Below are positions 1 to 7,645 of a stretch of 36,314 bases of DNA, in pieces. Both the position numbers and the translations under genes were made by a program. Position 1 is the first letter of the stretch. Each line of letters starts with the position of its first letter. The DNA comes from a virus. The stretch spans positions 1 to 36,314 of IMG/VR virus record IMGVR_UViG_3300032163_000059; one strand, given 5' to 3'. The notes under the pieces were generated by a model that was not told where the DNA came from, ran no database searches, and worked only from the letters and a program-made list of their open reading frames with translations.

Positions 1-127
1 ATCACCGCCAGGTGTTTGGTCTGCGTCCAAAAGCGAAGCCTTTGAGTGTTCTGAGGTGATGCAGTGTTGCTGTGGCGCTGTACGTCACACCGCTTGACCA
101 GGCAGCACCAGCAAACGCCACGCCGCC
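1..127. repeat. Left copy of exact 127-bp terminal repeat (circular assembly)
   Basis: Bases 1..127 are identical to 36188..36314. An exact repeat of 127 bases matches a common assembly k-mer length and lies inside the 3' end of a coding gene. I read it as assembly overlap proving circularity or circular permutation, not a biological terminal repeat. The unique genome is then 36,187 bp. Confidence 0.95.
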
Positions 128-1393
128 GCTCACGGTTGCCGTTGCCTTGGACGAATGGGTAGATACAGCAGCAGCCCCGGCGAAACTCATGCCGCCGGTT
201 GCGACCCGTCCACACTTGCGAATAGCCGCCGCCGTGCCGCCTAACGTCACGCCGCCCGATACCGTCCCGGTTGCTGATGATGTTCCGACCACCGAAACCG
301 ATGCGGCACCGGCAAACACCACGCCGCTTGAGAGAGATGGGGCAACCTTGCGGATTATTGCGGCTGCACCGGCAAAGGCTATGCCGCCAGATACCGTTGC
401 AGTTGCACCCCTGGCCGCGCCCGCGCTTCCTGCGAATGCGATACCACCCGATGCCGCGACAACTACCTTGCGAATATTGCTTGCGCCACCGGCGAATACT
501 ACGCCGCCGGATGGGGTTGGGCTGGCCTTGCGTATTGCTGTTGCACTACTTGCGAAGGCGATGCCACCCGAGACCGTTGCGGTTGCGCTGGCCCCACCCC
601 CCGCACTCGCTACGAATATTGGGCTGGATTGTGGGGCGAATATTTGCCAAGGGTTAATCGACAAATCACGCGCTAGGGTATCCCCGACATTGACAGGGAT
701 TATCCCAAATGCGTGGAGTAAGCTGTTTTTTGCTTTTAAAGATGTATTTTGCCCATTATGGTCACAGCCCAGCGACAGGTTCTGAGTTATTGCTGGACTG
801 ACTGACAAAGCATCACTATTTGCGGCCCACGTGGTTATGCTTACGGATTTACCGTTGATCCAGATTCGATGCCTATCAGTGCCCGATCTGGACGCATCCC
901 ACGTACAAACCACAAATGCCGTTTTGTTGTTTTCAAGGATACCCGACCCGCTACCATAGCGAGCTTCATAGACGGGGCCTGATTGAGAGGCAACCGCAAA
1001 ACCTATATTCGGGCCATACCACTCAACCAGGAGGACGTTTTCAGTACCCCAGTGGGCTATCAATCGCTCTTCGTTTGTTCCCGTTGGTAATGCTCTTGGT
1101 GTCACTACCACTACAAACGTGACAGAGGTTGCGCTTGGTAGTGGGCTGCCATCAGCCCCACTGATGTACGCGCTATCAGACGCTTGTGAATTGTCAAACA
1201 GGATACCTTCACCACCTTCTGGAGTTCCACCTCCAGACTTTATGGTGCATGGCATGGCACTTCTGGTTTTCAGGGCGTAAGCGTTTTTGTCCGCAGCCGT
1301 CCACAGCAGCGGAACCACCCCCAATATTGGATTAGGCGCTACCTCCCCCGTTACCGGACTGGTTCGCACCTGGGTGTTTATAATGAGTGGCAT
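2..1393 (-). CDS. LamG-like virion protein with eight C-terminal ~20-residue repeats
   Basis: 463 residues, stop codon at positions 2-4. Residues 60-240 look like a concanavalin/LamG-type jelly roll, with alternating beta segments such as VTFVVVVTP, NIGFAVAS and RIWINGKSV, followed by a short NPWQIFAP linker of the kind that often ends such phage domains. From about residue 269 to 432 there are eight copies of a low-complexity unit, SGGxxFAGxA, spaced 20-24 residues apart and often linked by IRK. It is the last gene of the late block that starts at 7054; 3 bases separate it from the gene upstream. A role on the virion surface or tail, such as binding glycans, is inferred from domain type and position only. 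The assembly break falls in its repeat-rich 3' end, so repeat number could be affected. Confidence 0.8.
   Translation of the reverse strand: MPLIINTQVRTSPVTGEVAPNPILGVVPLLWTAADKNAYALKTRSAMPCTIKSGGGTPEGGEGILFDNSQASDSAYISGADGSPLPSATSVTFVVVVTPRALPTGTNEERLIAHWGTENVLLVEWYGPNIGFAVASQSGPVYEARYGSGSGILENNKTAFVVCTWDASRSGTDRHRIWINGKSVSITTWAANSDALSVSPAITQNLSLGCDHNGQNTSLKAKNSLLHAFGIIPVNVGDTLARDLSINPWQIFAPQSSPIFVASAGGGASATATVSGGIAFASSATAIRKASPTPSGGVVFAGGASNIRKVVVAASGGIAFAGSAGAARGATATVSGGIAFAGAAAIIRKVAPSLSSGVVFAGAASVSVVGTSSATGTVSGGVTLGGTAAAIRKCGRVATGGMSFAGAAAVSTHSSKATATVSGGVAFAGAAWSSGVTYSATATLHHLRTLKGFAFGRRPNTWR
98..589 (-). repeat. Coding repeats (SGGxxFAGxA units) in LamG-like gene
   Basis: Eight diverged in-frame units with cores at residues 275, 295, 315, 335, 355, 379, 399 and 422 of the LamG-like protein. 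The period is 60 bp for most units. The glycine/alanine-rich units with IRK spacers look like a stalk or fibrous segment. Unit number could vary between isolates by slippage or recombination. Confidence 0.8.
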
Positions 1394-1396
1394 TAT

Positions 1397-1846
1397 TTAT
1401 GCGGCGGCTTTTTTGGTACGCGGTGTGACTTTCAACGTCCACCCAGCACTGATGGTCTGGCCGGTATTGTTTATCAGGTAATATTCCGCTTCCTCTGGAA
1501 CATCTCTGACTGTGCAAAGCAGGTACTGATCAGTGTTCGCCGCGACAGCAGAAACTTTAAAGCTCCCTACGTAGCGATGCGTGAATGTAGCAGTTGGTGC
1601 TATCGCATCATTCGTGGAATCGAAATTTAAATCCCGTGCAAACAGGTCTATTGTTTTATTCTCGATACTCGTAATGGTGGCCCACTGGCACCGCAGGGCA
1701 AAATCCGCGTCTGCATAACTGGCACCATCTGCCACAACGCCATAATTAGCATCGTTCGCTTGTATGATTGCGGCTGATGCACAACTACCACCGCTTGCCT
1801 CCAGTGTTTTTTCTGTACCCCATACTGTGATGACTTCGTTTGACAT
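1397..1846 (-). CDS. Virion-associated protein of unknown function
   Basis: 149 residues, starting MSNEVITVWGTE. No named domain is recognised. Composition (many A, T, D and aromatic positions, the beta-type pattern HRYVGSFKVSAVAANTDQYLLCTVRDV, no charge clusters) resembles small beta-rich phage tail or decoration proteins. It ends 3 bases before the LamG-like gene and starts 10 bases after the previous gene, so it belongs to the same late transcript. The C-terminal half has a mixed beta pattern ending in KVTPRTKKAAA. A virion component or fibre accessory protein is an inference from position. Confidence 0.7.
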   Translation of the reverse strand: MSNEVITVWGTEKTLEASGGSCASAAIIQANDANYGVVADGASYADADFALRCQWATITSIENKTIDLFARDLNFDSTNDAIAPTATFTHRYVGSFKVSAVAANTDQYLLCTVRDVPEEAEYYLINNTGQTISAGWTLKVTPRTKKAAA

Positions 1847-1856
1847 ATATCACCCT

Positions 1857-2354
1857 TTATGGATTGGCGTTAAACGCTTTCGATACATCGTAATCGCTGA
1901 TCTGGCCGATATAATTCAGCTTCGATGCTGTAACCGTATCAGTCGTCGCGCTTGTGCCACCCATGATCGCCTCACCATTGGTCGCTTTACGCAGGCACTT
2001 AGCAAGTACTGCTGGGGCGTCATCACCGGGCTTACTTGTTGACGTAGCCCAAACATCAACAACAGCTTTACGTCTGGCATTTAATCGCATATCCTGTGGC
2101 GCATAGTCCAAAAATAACCGCCATGCGTCGCGCTTGCCAGCAGTCAAATTGTCAAATTTTGTGATATCCATTGAGTCGAAAAGATCATGACTGCCACATG
2201 ACTCGTGCCACGCATCAGTAGTGCCGCTTGCGTTGAGCCAGTTTGCGATAAGCACGTTATCTCTGGCAGTTACAAGTGGTGCGAGCACGGAGTCATTGGA
2301 CGCTTTCAGTGCTGCAATTAGTGTGGTTTCTTGTGCTGGTGTGAGCATATTCAT
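1857..2354 (-). CDS. Conserved phage hypothetical protein in the head/tail block
   Basis: 165 residues, mainly helical in pattern. The N-terminus is amphipathic (MLTPAQETTLIAALKASND), and the middle segment DITKFDNLTAGKRDAWRLFLDYAPQDMR resembles a small family of unknown function that I associate with podovirus late operons. It overlaps the preceding HNH-like gene by 4 bases (ATGA), so translation is probably coupled. Two cysteines occur in the centre and one near the end, with no obvious metal motif. Function is unknown; a structural or assembly role is suggested by location. Confidence 0.7.
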   Translation of the reverse strand: MNMLTPAQETTLIAALKASNDSVLAPLVTARDNVLIANWLNASGTTDAWHESCGSHDLFDSMDITKFDNLTAGKRDAWRLFLDYAPQDMRLNARRKAVVDVWATSTSKPGDDAPAVLAKCLRKATNGEAIMGGTSATTDTVTASKLNYIGQISDYDVSKAFNANP

Positions 2355-2659
2355 TTCCCCTTTTTACACGCACAAAGTTCGCGCTCAATCCTGTCTTTGA
2401 TGTAGCTGGCTTTTGTATCCTGCCAGATCATGTTTGCCGGAATATCCAGCCCACCGGCACATAATGGGTAGGTGTGATCCACGACATACCCCGGACATGC
2501 GCCGGTGGTGCTCCCCGTAGCCGGGCACGGGTTGGCCTTGCGAAATAGCCGCACCTGGGATGGGTCACGGGTATCGTTGGGATAGGCGGACTCGATACCG
2601 ATGCCGATTAACAGCAGTGCGAGAATGCCGGCCAGGTAGAGGTGGAGCGGGTTACGCAT
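2351..2659 (-). CDS. Small HNH-like nuclease-fold protein with N-terminal membrane/signal segment
   Basis: 102 residues. Residues 5-25 form a hydrophobic segment (LYLAGILALLLIGIGIESA) like a signal peptide or membrane anchor. The rest carries the HNH-type pattern VVDHTYPLCAGGLDIPANMIWQ, with DH, a conserved N and W, and nearby cysteines (NPCP, GACPG, LCAGG, CACKK). The fold resembles small HNH proteins found in phage structural operons. It sits among late genes and shares an ATGA overlap with the next gene. An exported or membrane-facing HNH protein could act on nucleic acid outside the cytoplasm or during entry; that is inference. Activity is uncertain because the second half of the motif is short. 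Confidence 0.65.
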   Translation of the reverse strand: MRNPLHLYLAGILALLLIGIGIESAYPNDTRDPSQVRLFRKANPCPATGSTTGACPGYVVDHTYPLCAGGLDIPANMIWQDTKASYIKDRIERELCACKKGK

Positions 2660-2662
2660 GGC

Positions 2663-3064
2663 TTAGTTGGCCGTAATCGCAGGCGTCAGCAAATACTGAT
2701 CGCCGTTGTTGGCCGGCGTGAAGTTGGTTGTCGCCTCGGCCCACATCAGTATGCCGCTGGTTGTCTGCGTCACGAAGTAGCCATAAATCGTAGCGTTGGT
2801 AGTGAGCCCCCCAGTAAATGTCCACGTTTGCTGCGCGTAGCTGGCACCGGTAGGACTCGGACCGGCCACGGACCAGCTCGAACCGGTCATAGTCTTTTGC
2901 GCATACCCGCCGCCGACCGCCGCCGTAAATGCTGTGTGCGTGTCGGTTTCGGCTGGGGTTACGTTGGTAGCGAACAGGTCAAGCTTCTGATCCTGCCCTG
3001 CGGTGTGATTGAGGAAAGCTTTAAGGGCAAGCGCTTCGCCTACTTGAGTGACTTTGAGTGTCAT
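2663..3064 (-). CDS. Small virion (head/tail) protein, unknown
   Basis: 133 residues starting MTLKVTQVGEALALKAFLNH. Beta-rich, with many T, A, G and aromatic residues (QTWTFTGGLTTNATIYGYFVTQ). The pattern resembles phage decoration or head proteins in which a strand-rich core ends with residues such as NNGDQYLLTPAI. It lies 3 bases upstream of the HNH-like gene and 12 bases downstream of the previous gene. No enzymatic motif is visible. A decoration or head-associated role is inferred from composition and context. Confidence 0.65.
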   Translation of the reverse strand: MTLKVTQVGEALALKAFLNHTAGQDQKLDLFATNVTPAETDTHTAFTAAVGGGYAQKTMTGSSWSVAGPSPTGASYAQQTWTFTGGLTTNATIYGYFVTQTTSGILMWAEATTNFTPANNGDQYLLTPAITAN

Positions 3065-3076
3065 GGTGCCGCTCCT

Positions 3077-3400
3077 TTATTTGTAGCCGAACTGCGCAGC
3101 ACGATCAGCATCGGGACGCCTGCTTGCCGGTATGCTGGCATGCGCCGCCTGAGCCAGGCTGGAAAGCATCGTGTGGACCAGCATCAGGTTGGTGCCGTCA
3201 TCCTGGGTGAGCATGACGTCTGCGATGCCTTCCGCATTCGCTTCCATCAGAATGCCGGTTCGGCCTTCACTGGTTGTAACCCACATCCCGGAGCGTAGCC
3301 CTTGGGCGGCAATGGCGTTGCGCCCGGAACGGTCTGGCGTGGGTTGCTCGGCAACAACACGCTGCCCCTTGCTGGTCTTGAAATAATCGAGAAAGCTCAT
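3077..3400 (-). CDS. Head-region hypothetical protein
   Basis: 107 residues starting MSFLDYFKTSKGQRVVAEQP. The middle has a compact beta-like core (LRSGMWVTTSEGRTGILMEANAEGIADVMLTQDDG) and the end is alanine-rich and helical. A similar N-terminus followed by a 'GMWV...GRxGI' core occurs in small phage head proteins near portal and scaffold genes. It sits 12 bases from both neighbours, on the late strand. Function is unknown. Confidence 0.65.
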   Translation of the reverse strand: MSFLDYFKTSKGQRVVAEQPTPDRSGRNAIAAQGLRSGMWVTTSEGRTGILMEANAEGIADVMLTQDDGTNLMLVHTMLSSLAQAAHASIPASRRPDADRAAQFGYK

Positions 3401-3412
3401 GTGTGTGCCCCC

Positions 3413-3754
3413 TTACTTGAAATATGAAATGTTGAGTTTGGCGCTGGCGGTTGTTTCGATGAACTTAATGGCCGATAGCGTCCCGGTATAGACCAGGTCG
3501 TAGCCCGCAGCCAGCACCATGCCGATGCTTGATGTTGGGTTTGTGCCATCATCGCGCCAGCGTACTGATTGCACCTCGGCCTGTATGATCGCCAGCCTGG
3601 CGCCGGCTGGAACGGTCAAAGCGGTCGCTGCGCTCAGTGAGGTGATCTGCTGGTAGCCGAGAGGGGTTAAACCGCCCTCGGTCACATGGGCGCTTCCGGC
3701 TGTACCGTATTGCGGTATTGGGCCTCCGGTTTCTGTGTCTTTCAATCCAGGCAT
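3413..3754 (-). CDS. Conserved small head-associated protein
   Basis: 113 residues. The core VPAGARLAIIQAEVQSVRWRDDGTNPTSSIGMVL ... SAIKFIETTASAKLNISYFK is a recognisable small phage protein type, found in many head operons between scaffold and capsid or tail genes. A good GAGGT ribosome site precedes ATG 3754. The all-beta pattern suggests a decoration or spike-base protein; the exact role is unknown. It follows the scaffold gene by 9 bases, the position where the capsid gene would normally sit in this kind of phage. Confidence 0.7.
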   Translation of the reverse strand: MPGLKDTETGGPIPQYGTAGSAHVTEGGLTPLGYQQITSLSAATALTVPAGARLAIIQAEVQSVRWRDDGTNPTSSIGMVLAAGYDLVYTGTLSAIKFIETTASAKLNISYFK

Positions 3755-3763
3755 GATTTACCT

Positions 3764-4669
3764 CTACATTAATGGTGAGTTTCCGGCCTTTTCCTGTGCC
3801 GCAGCAACTCTCGCGAAATGATCGGCGACCTGCTTGCTAACTCGCGCATGATCTGTGTGCTTGGGGTCTTTGTAGGCTTCGGAAGCCACCAACTCCTCAA
3901 TGCCATTAGCACCGGCTGGGCCGCCACCATTGTTGAGCGATTTATCCTCACCCATTTCCGCGCCAACTTTGGCCAACAAGCGAATGAAACGTGGGTCGTT
4001 ACCATGGTCTTTGATGAGTGAATCGGCATCCTTCCCAGCGTAGGCAACGGCTGCATTGTAGGCTTTGCCAACTTCAGCGTTGTACTGCGCTTCCGTTTTC
4101 CACTCGCCCTTTAGCTCGGCAACGCAATCATCAGCAGAAAGCTGTTGTGCGCCATTTACAAGTTGCGGTGCCAGTTCCATGTAACGGTTCATGGCCAGAT
4201 CAACCTGTTTCTGTGTAAATCCTGCTGCATGCGCATCTTTAAGGAAGCCTTGCAGCAGCGGGTCATCTTTCGGAATCCAGGTTTCTTTAAGATCTTCCGG
4301 GACAGTAACCTCGTATTCTTCAAAGGTCTTCGGGGGAATGTCGCCAGTTCCTATGCGCTTTTCGAGGTTGCCATAGGCTTCGGCCAACTTCAATGAGCTG
4401 GCTTCAATATCGAGCGAACCGTCCTCTTTTTTGACTTGATATTTATCCGGAATCTGCGAGGTTTGCTGAGCGCCTTTGCTGAGCGCGTTTCCACCTTGAT
4501 CTGCGGCCACCTCAGATGCAGCGACATCGCTTACAACGTCTTCGGCAGGAGTATCTGTAATAACCGATGTATCCTCCACTTCAGCGACATCGCTTGCAGC
4601 GCCACCGCTTGCGGTGCCATCCGCTCCAGCCTGGTCCATTAAAACATACTGGAATCCTTTTCTGAACAT
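3764..4669 (-). CDS. Capsid assembly scaffolding protein
   Basis: 301 residues. Residues 10-60 are strongly acidic and low in complexity (EDTSVITDTPAEDVVSDVAA). There follow a DKYQVKKEDGSLDIEASSLKLAEAYGNLEKRIG helix region and a FEEYEVTVPEDLKETW segment, both typical of podovirus scaffolds, then a charged C-terminus. Scaffolds guide capsid shell assembly and leave before packaging. It lies directly after a small gene that follows the portal, as in T7-like gene order. The start at 4669 has an upstream AGAGGA ribosome site; MDQAGADG 30 bases in is a weaker alternative start. Confidence 0.85.
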   Translation of the reverse strand: MFRKGFQYVLMDQAGADGTASGGAASDVAEVEDTSVITDTPAEDVVSDVAASEVAADQGGNALSKGAQQTSQIPDKYQVKKEDGSLDIEASSLKLAEAYGNLEKRIGTGDIPPKTFEEYEVTVPEDLKETWIPKDDPLLQGFLKDAHAAGFTQKQVDLAMNRYMELAPQLVNGAQQLSADDCVAELKGEWKTEAQYNAEVGKAYNAAVAYAGKDADSLIKDHGNDPRFIRLLAKVGAEMGEDKSLNNGGGPAGANGIEELVASEAYKDPKHTDHARVSKQVADHFARVAAAQEKAGNSPLM

Positions 4670-4672
4670 GGG

Positions 4673-4918
4673 TTATTCCTCTCCTGTAGGGTCTTCTTGA
4701 ACGCCGTTTGCACGGTTAATTTGGCTTACAACAAAATCGAGTATTTGCCTGCGACCGATAAACTCATGGGTATCGAGAATGCGGTCAATGCCGCTTGATT
4801 TGGATGGTTGCCGGCCAAAGCGCTGAATCAAATCCTCCAGAATGTGTGCGCCGCGCCGGTCAACCTCAAACAGATCGGCGTAGTCCTGGGGCGTAGGGCG
4901 GTCTTCTGGCTTACTCAT
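4673..4918 (-). CDS. Small conserved protein between portal and scaffold
   Basis: 81 residues, highly charged (MSKPEDRPTPQDYADLFEVDRRGAHILEDLIQRFG). It overlaps the portal stop codon by 4 bases (ATGA) and ends 3 bases before the scaffold gene. Small proteins with the LFxxDxRGxxILEDLxxRF pattern occur at this position in related podoviruses. No function is known; a role with head assembly is inferred from position. Confidence 0.75.
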   Translation of the reverse strand: MSKPEDRPTPQDYADLFEVDRRGAHILEDLIQRFGRQPSKSSGIDRILDTHEFIGRRQILDFVVSQINRANGVQEDPTGEE

Positions 4919-6522
4919 CCCATCACCTTCTGCGCAATCGCAGGTGCGGCCTTGGAAAGCATTTCCTGCTGCATAGCCTTGGCCTGGTCCTCTTGCGCTT
5001 TCTTGGTGCGTGCATCTCTAATTTCGGCAATTGCTTTCGCATCGCGCCGTACCTTGGCTGGTACACCTAAAGCCTCTCCACGAACCGCTTGCGTGGCATC
5101 AAAATCGATGGTGTCAAGAATGTCTGGATGCACCTGGTAAACAGCCACGGCTCCTTGCACATACTGGTCAATCGCCTGTACCTCTTCCATTTTCTGCGAC
5201 CTGGCCAACGGGCTGATGTATTTGACTGTGAACATCTTGCCCAGTAGCGACTGTGGCGCTTGACCCAGGATTCCGGCACGATAAGCCAATCCGAAGCAGC
5301 GAGTGATAAGCGGTTGTAGGTATTCGGCTTGAAGGCGACCGTAGATAGGGCCTAGAAGTTGACGAATCAACTGCACCCGTACATGCACCTCAGTTGCGGT
5401 CATTGCCGGACCGCCTTGCGGCTGCAATTGGTCAGCCAGCAATATTTTACGAATGGTCGCCTGCAACCGGTCTTCCGCGGTAAAGGCCACCTGAAAATTC
5501 GAGCCAGGCGTTAACGATTTCATACTGTCCACGCTGTTTGCCACGATGACTTTCCGCGCACCGACCTTGATTGTGCGGGGGTTGAGTACGCCATCATCCT
5601 CGGCGATCCACATGCCAGCCACGGCCATATCGAGATTGGCAAGCTCGAAACCCTTGATGTCGTTGATGGTACGAATAGAGCCAAGTGCATTGGACATTGG
5701 CCCAGTGCCGTAAGCCGATCCGGGTGTCAGCATCCAGCGCGGAACTACGCAAGGAAATTCGTGATATCCAGATTCGCGCAGCAGTTGCTTGGTAGCTAAC
5801 TCAACATGCATGGATGCGAACGGCAAATTCTTTGCCATCCGCGCCCCGACCATATGCATGGCGCGCGGGTAGATTGCTTGTACTATTTTGATCTTGTCAT
5901 CGAACTTTTCATTTCGATAGGCTTCGGCCACGGCGTTGGAAACGTTGTCGATACCGTACTCAGTGACAACCTGCTCGACGGTCTGCTCAACTTCGCGATA
6001 AATCGTATCAACCAACCCCCCCAGCTTGCTAGATGAAACATAGCACTGAGCGATTGGCCATTGCTCGAATGAGTAGCCGCCTTGTTTGGCCTGGTCAACA
6101 TAGAGCACGAACCACCCGGCCGGCACAATATCGATGCAGCACTCATATGCTGCTGCATCAAAGTTTGCCGAATGGATATTGGCAAAGATGGTACGCGCGG
6201 CTTCGTCGAGGAATCTGTCCTCATCGTCCATTTCGCTGGTATCGTCTTTCTCACTGCCAGAATCCAGGCCAAACCAGATTGAGTTTGCGGGAGTGGTTCC
6301 GGATACCAGCCCAGCACTCAGAATGCGCGCGGAGTCTGCTGCGGTATCGTCCAAGATACGGTTCTTTTTCGATTGGGCATCTTGCGGAGTCGTTGTCGAA
6401 CCGTTCAACCCTTGGCCGCGCTCCGGGAAGCTGTAATCAAAGCACTCCTGCCAAGCCTGCTCATGCGGCTGGCGCTGTGATTTCAGTGTGCCCAACCGGC
6501 GAATGATTGCCTGGGCATCCAT
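4915..6522 (-). CDS. Portal / head-tail connector protein (T7 gp8-like)
   Basis: 535 residues, matching the length of T7-type portals. The N-terminus IIRRLGTLKSQRQPHEQAWQ followed by a FDYSFPERG stretch is characteristic of the podovirus head-tail connector family, as are DTAADSARILSAGLVSGTTPANSIWF and the internal GTGPMSNALGSIRTINDIKG. Portals form the dodecameric ring through which DNA is packaged and the tail attaches. I chose ATG 6522, which overlaps the TGA of the preceding gene (TGATG); a GTG directly upstream is an alternative. The tail end is a charged helical barrel-type segment (IRDARTKKAQEDQAKAMQQE). Confidence 0.92.
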   Translation of the reverse strand: MDAQAIIRRLGTLKSQRQPHEQAWQECFDYSFPERGQGLNGSTTTPQDAQSKKNRILDDTAADSARILSAGLVSGTTPANSIWFGLDSGSEKDDTSEMDDEDRFLDEAARTIFANIHSANFDAAAYECCIDIVPAGWFVLYVDQAKQGGYSFEQWPIAQCYVSSSKLGGLVDTIYREVEQTVEQVVTEYGIDNVSNAVAEAYRNEKFDDKIKIVQAIYPRAMHMVGARMAKNLPFASMHVELATKQLLRESGYHEFPCVVPRWMLTPGSAYGTGPMSNALGSIRTINDIKGFELANLDMAVAGMWIAEDDGVLNPRTIKVGARKVIVANSVDSMKSLTPGSNFQVAFTAEDRLQATIRKILLADQLQPQGGPAMTATEVHVRVQLIRQLLGPIYGRLQAEYLQPLITRCFGLAYRAGILGQAPQSLLGKMFTVKYISPLARSQKMEEVQAIDQYVQGAVAVYQVHPDILDTIDFDATQAVRGEALGVPAKVRRDAKAIAEIRDARTKKAQEDQAKAMQQEMLSKAAPAIAQKVMG

Positions 6523-6767
6523 CACCCTCCCCCGCCGCTGCCAAGCACGGTTGAGCCAACAGGCGCGGCGCTTTGTGGGGCGGCTGAGGCGAGCACCGTC
6601 CCGCTTGCCTGGTCGGTAGACAGCAACCCCTTCTGCTGACGCTTTCTGCGCGCATCGGCCAGCAGTTGCTCGTTCGCTTTTGTCGCGGCCTCGGCCTCTG
6701 CTTTCATGCGCTCTGCGGCTGGATCGACCGATGGTGCCGTTGGTGTGCTGCCACTGTCAAAGCACAT
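6522..6767 (-). CDS. Small conserved protein upstream of portal
   Basis: 81 residues. It starts MCFDSGSTPTAPSVDPAAER, followed by an alanine/glutamate helix (MKAEAEAATKANEQLLADARRKRQQKG) and a flexible G/A/S tail. Short proteins with this MCFxxG...ARRKRQQKGLLST layout commonly precede podovirus portal genes. The stop codon overlaps the portal start. Function is not known; an early head-assembly or internal protein is possible. Confidence 0.75.
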   Translation of the reverse strand: MCFDSGSTPTAPSVDPAAERMKAEAEAATKANEQLLADARRKRQQKGLLSTDQASGTVLASAAPQSAAPVGSTVLGSGGGG

Positions 6768-6772
6768 GTCAA

Positions 6773-7054
6773 TTACCGTTTTGCAACCGGGCTGATCCAG
6801 CCCTGTTTGGTCAGCACGGTTGTTTTCAGCTTGGTCGGGTCAATGTCATCCTGGTCTGGCAGGTCGTTGTTTGCGCTGCTCGTTCGCATTTTACCGGATT
6901 CGAACGCGGCTATACGTTGCTTCAACGCTGCATATTCTGCTTTCGGTACGTTTACCATTTCGACTTCGGCCATGTCGGCGTTAACAGGCCCAGCATCATC
7001 GGCCCTATCGTTTTCATGTGCGCCTGGCACTTGTGGATCAAGGTCTTTGCTCAT
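6773..7054 (-). CDS. First gene of the late head block, unknown function
   Basis: 93 residues, acidic N-terminus (MSKDLDPQVPGAHENDRADDAG), then a short helix (VPKAEYAALKQRIAAFESGKM), then a C-terminal segment LKTTVLTKQGWISPVAKR. No family is recognised. It ends 5 bases before the next small gene. A GGAGCC site lies upstream of ATG 7054. A copy of the AGTCAGGAAAC element (7120..7130) lies about 65 bases upstream, making this the likely leading gene of a transcript or operon segment. Confidence 0.65.
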   Translation of the reverse strand: MSKDLDPQVPGAHENDRADDAGPVNADMAEVEMVNVPKAEYAALKQRIAAFESGKMRTSSANNDLPDQDDIDPTKLKTTVLTKQGWISPVAKR

Positions 7055-7082
7055 AACGGAGGCTCCAAATTTTTTAATGTGG

Positions 7083-7334
7083 TTACGCTAGATGCGAGTA
7101 TCTCTTGACCTTGTGGACAGTTTCCTGACTTTTCCCGGTTACTTGTATCCAAAGATCGATCAAGCGCTGCCCTTCCTCGTACCGAGGCGTTGCGCCTTGC
7201 TTCCATCCCTGGACAGTGGACCTACTCACCCCCCTGATCACCGTGGCAATGTCTTGATGCGTGTAGCCATGGGATGAACATAAATCCGTAATAATGCGGA
7301 ACCAATTTATTTTCTCATCGCTGGGTATACTCAT
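7083..7334 (-). CDS. Helix-turn-helix DNA-binding protein
   Basis: 83 residues. Residues 20-50 form an HTH of the Xre/Cro type: HGYTHQDIATVIRGVSRSTVQGW, with the recognition helix around SRSTVQGWK, then RYEEGQRLIDLW. Such proteins are common between the nin-like genes and the late genes and may act as a late regulator; that role is inferred from position. ATG 7334 has GGAGATG 7 bases upstream. Its 3' end contains one of three copies of the AGTCAGGAAAC element, here translated as SQETV. Confidence 0.8.
   Translation of the reverse strand: MSIPSDEKINWFRIITDLCSSHGYTHQDIATVIRGVSRSTVQGWKQGATPRYEEGQRLIDLWIQVTGKSQETVHKVKRYSHLA
7120..7130 (-). promoter_or_regulatory. AGTCAGGAAAC element copy A, upstream of head block
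   Basis: On the minus strand AGTCAGGAAACTGTCCACA begins here, inside the 3' end of the HTH gene and about 65 bases before the first late head gene. Copies B (23896..23906) and C (36158..36168) lie upstream of the tail fibre and capsid genes. Copies A and C agree at 18 of 19 bases. A late-promoter or activator site is inferred. Confidence 0.4.
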
Positions 7335-7381
7335 CCATCATCTCCAAATGCGCGCATGCGAAGGGAAAAGCGCTGGATCAT

Positions 7382-7645
7382 TCAACCTCCGTTCAACGCC
7401 GCTATCGTATCGGCCAGTAAGTCCATTTCATCTTTTTTCATTATCCTGAGCATGGTCTGGTCCCCGTGAATGCCGCGCTTCCCTGTGTGGCAGTCGGGGC
7501 ACAATGCGATAACAAGCCAGTTTTGCGCCTTCTGCGACATCCCCTGCCCTTCTCTTGCGTGGTGGAGCTGCACGCCATGCGCCCCGCACAGTACGCAAGG
7601 CTGTTGCGCTACCCTGTCCATGTAGGCGCGTTCGGCCTTGGTCAA
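7382..7645 (-). CDS. HNH endonuclease of the phage recombination (Ref/DUF968-like) type
   Basis: 87 residues starting at a TTG codon that overlaps the TGA of ninB (TTGA), which implies re-initiation. The zinc/HNH core is CVLCGAHGVQLHHAREGQG ... IALCPDCHTGKRGIHGD, with two CxxC pairs and an HH dyad plus a terminal H, typical of HNH proteins in the nin-like region of lambdoid phages that process recombination intermediates. MTKAERAYMDRVAQQP is the usual N-terminus of this group, supporting the TTG start over ATG 24 bases downstream. It probably acts on joint DNA with NinB, RecT and the YqaJ-like nuclease. Confidence 0.8.
   Translation of the reverse strand: MTKAERAYMDRVAQQPCVLCGAHGVQLHHAREGQGMSQKAQNWLVIALCPDCHTGKRGIHGDQTMLRIMKKDEMDLLADTIAALNGG

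Noticed and set aside
1-127. Biological direct terminal repeat as in T7
   Set aside because: Exactly 127 bp, ends in mid-gene, and equals a common assembler k-mer; circular overlap is the simpler explanation. Read-depth over the repeat would decide.
72-785. Long open frame on the plus strand opposite the LamG-like gene
   Set aside because: It mirrors the GC-rich repeat of the real gene, has no ribosome site and runs against all neighbouring genes.
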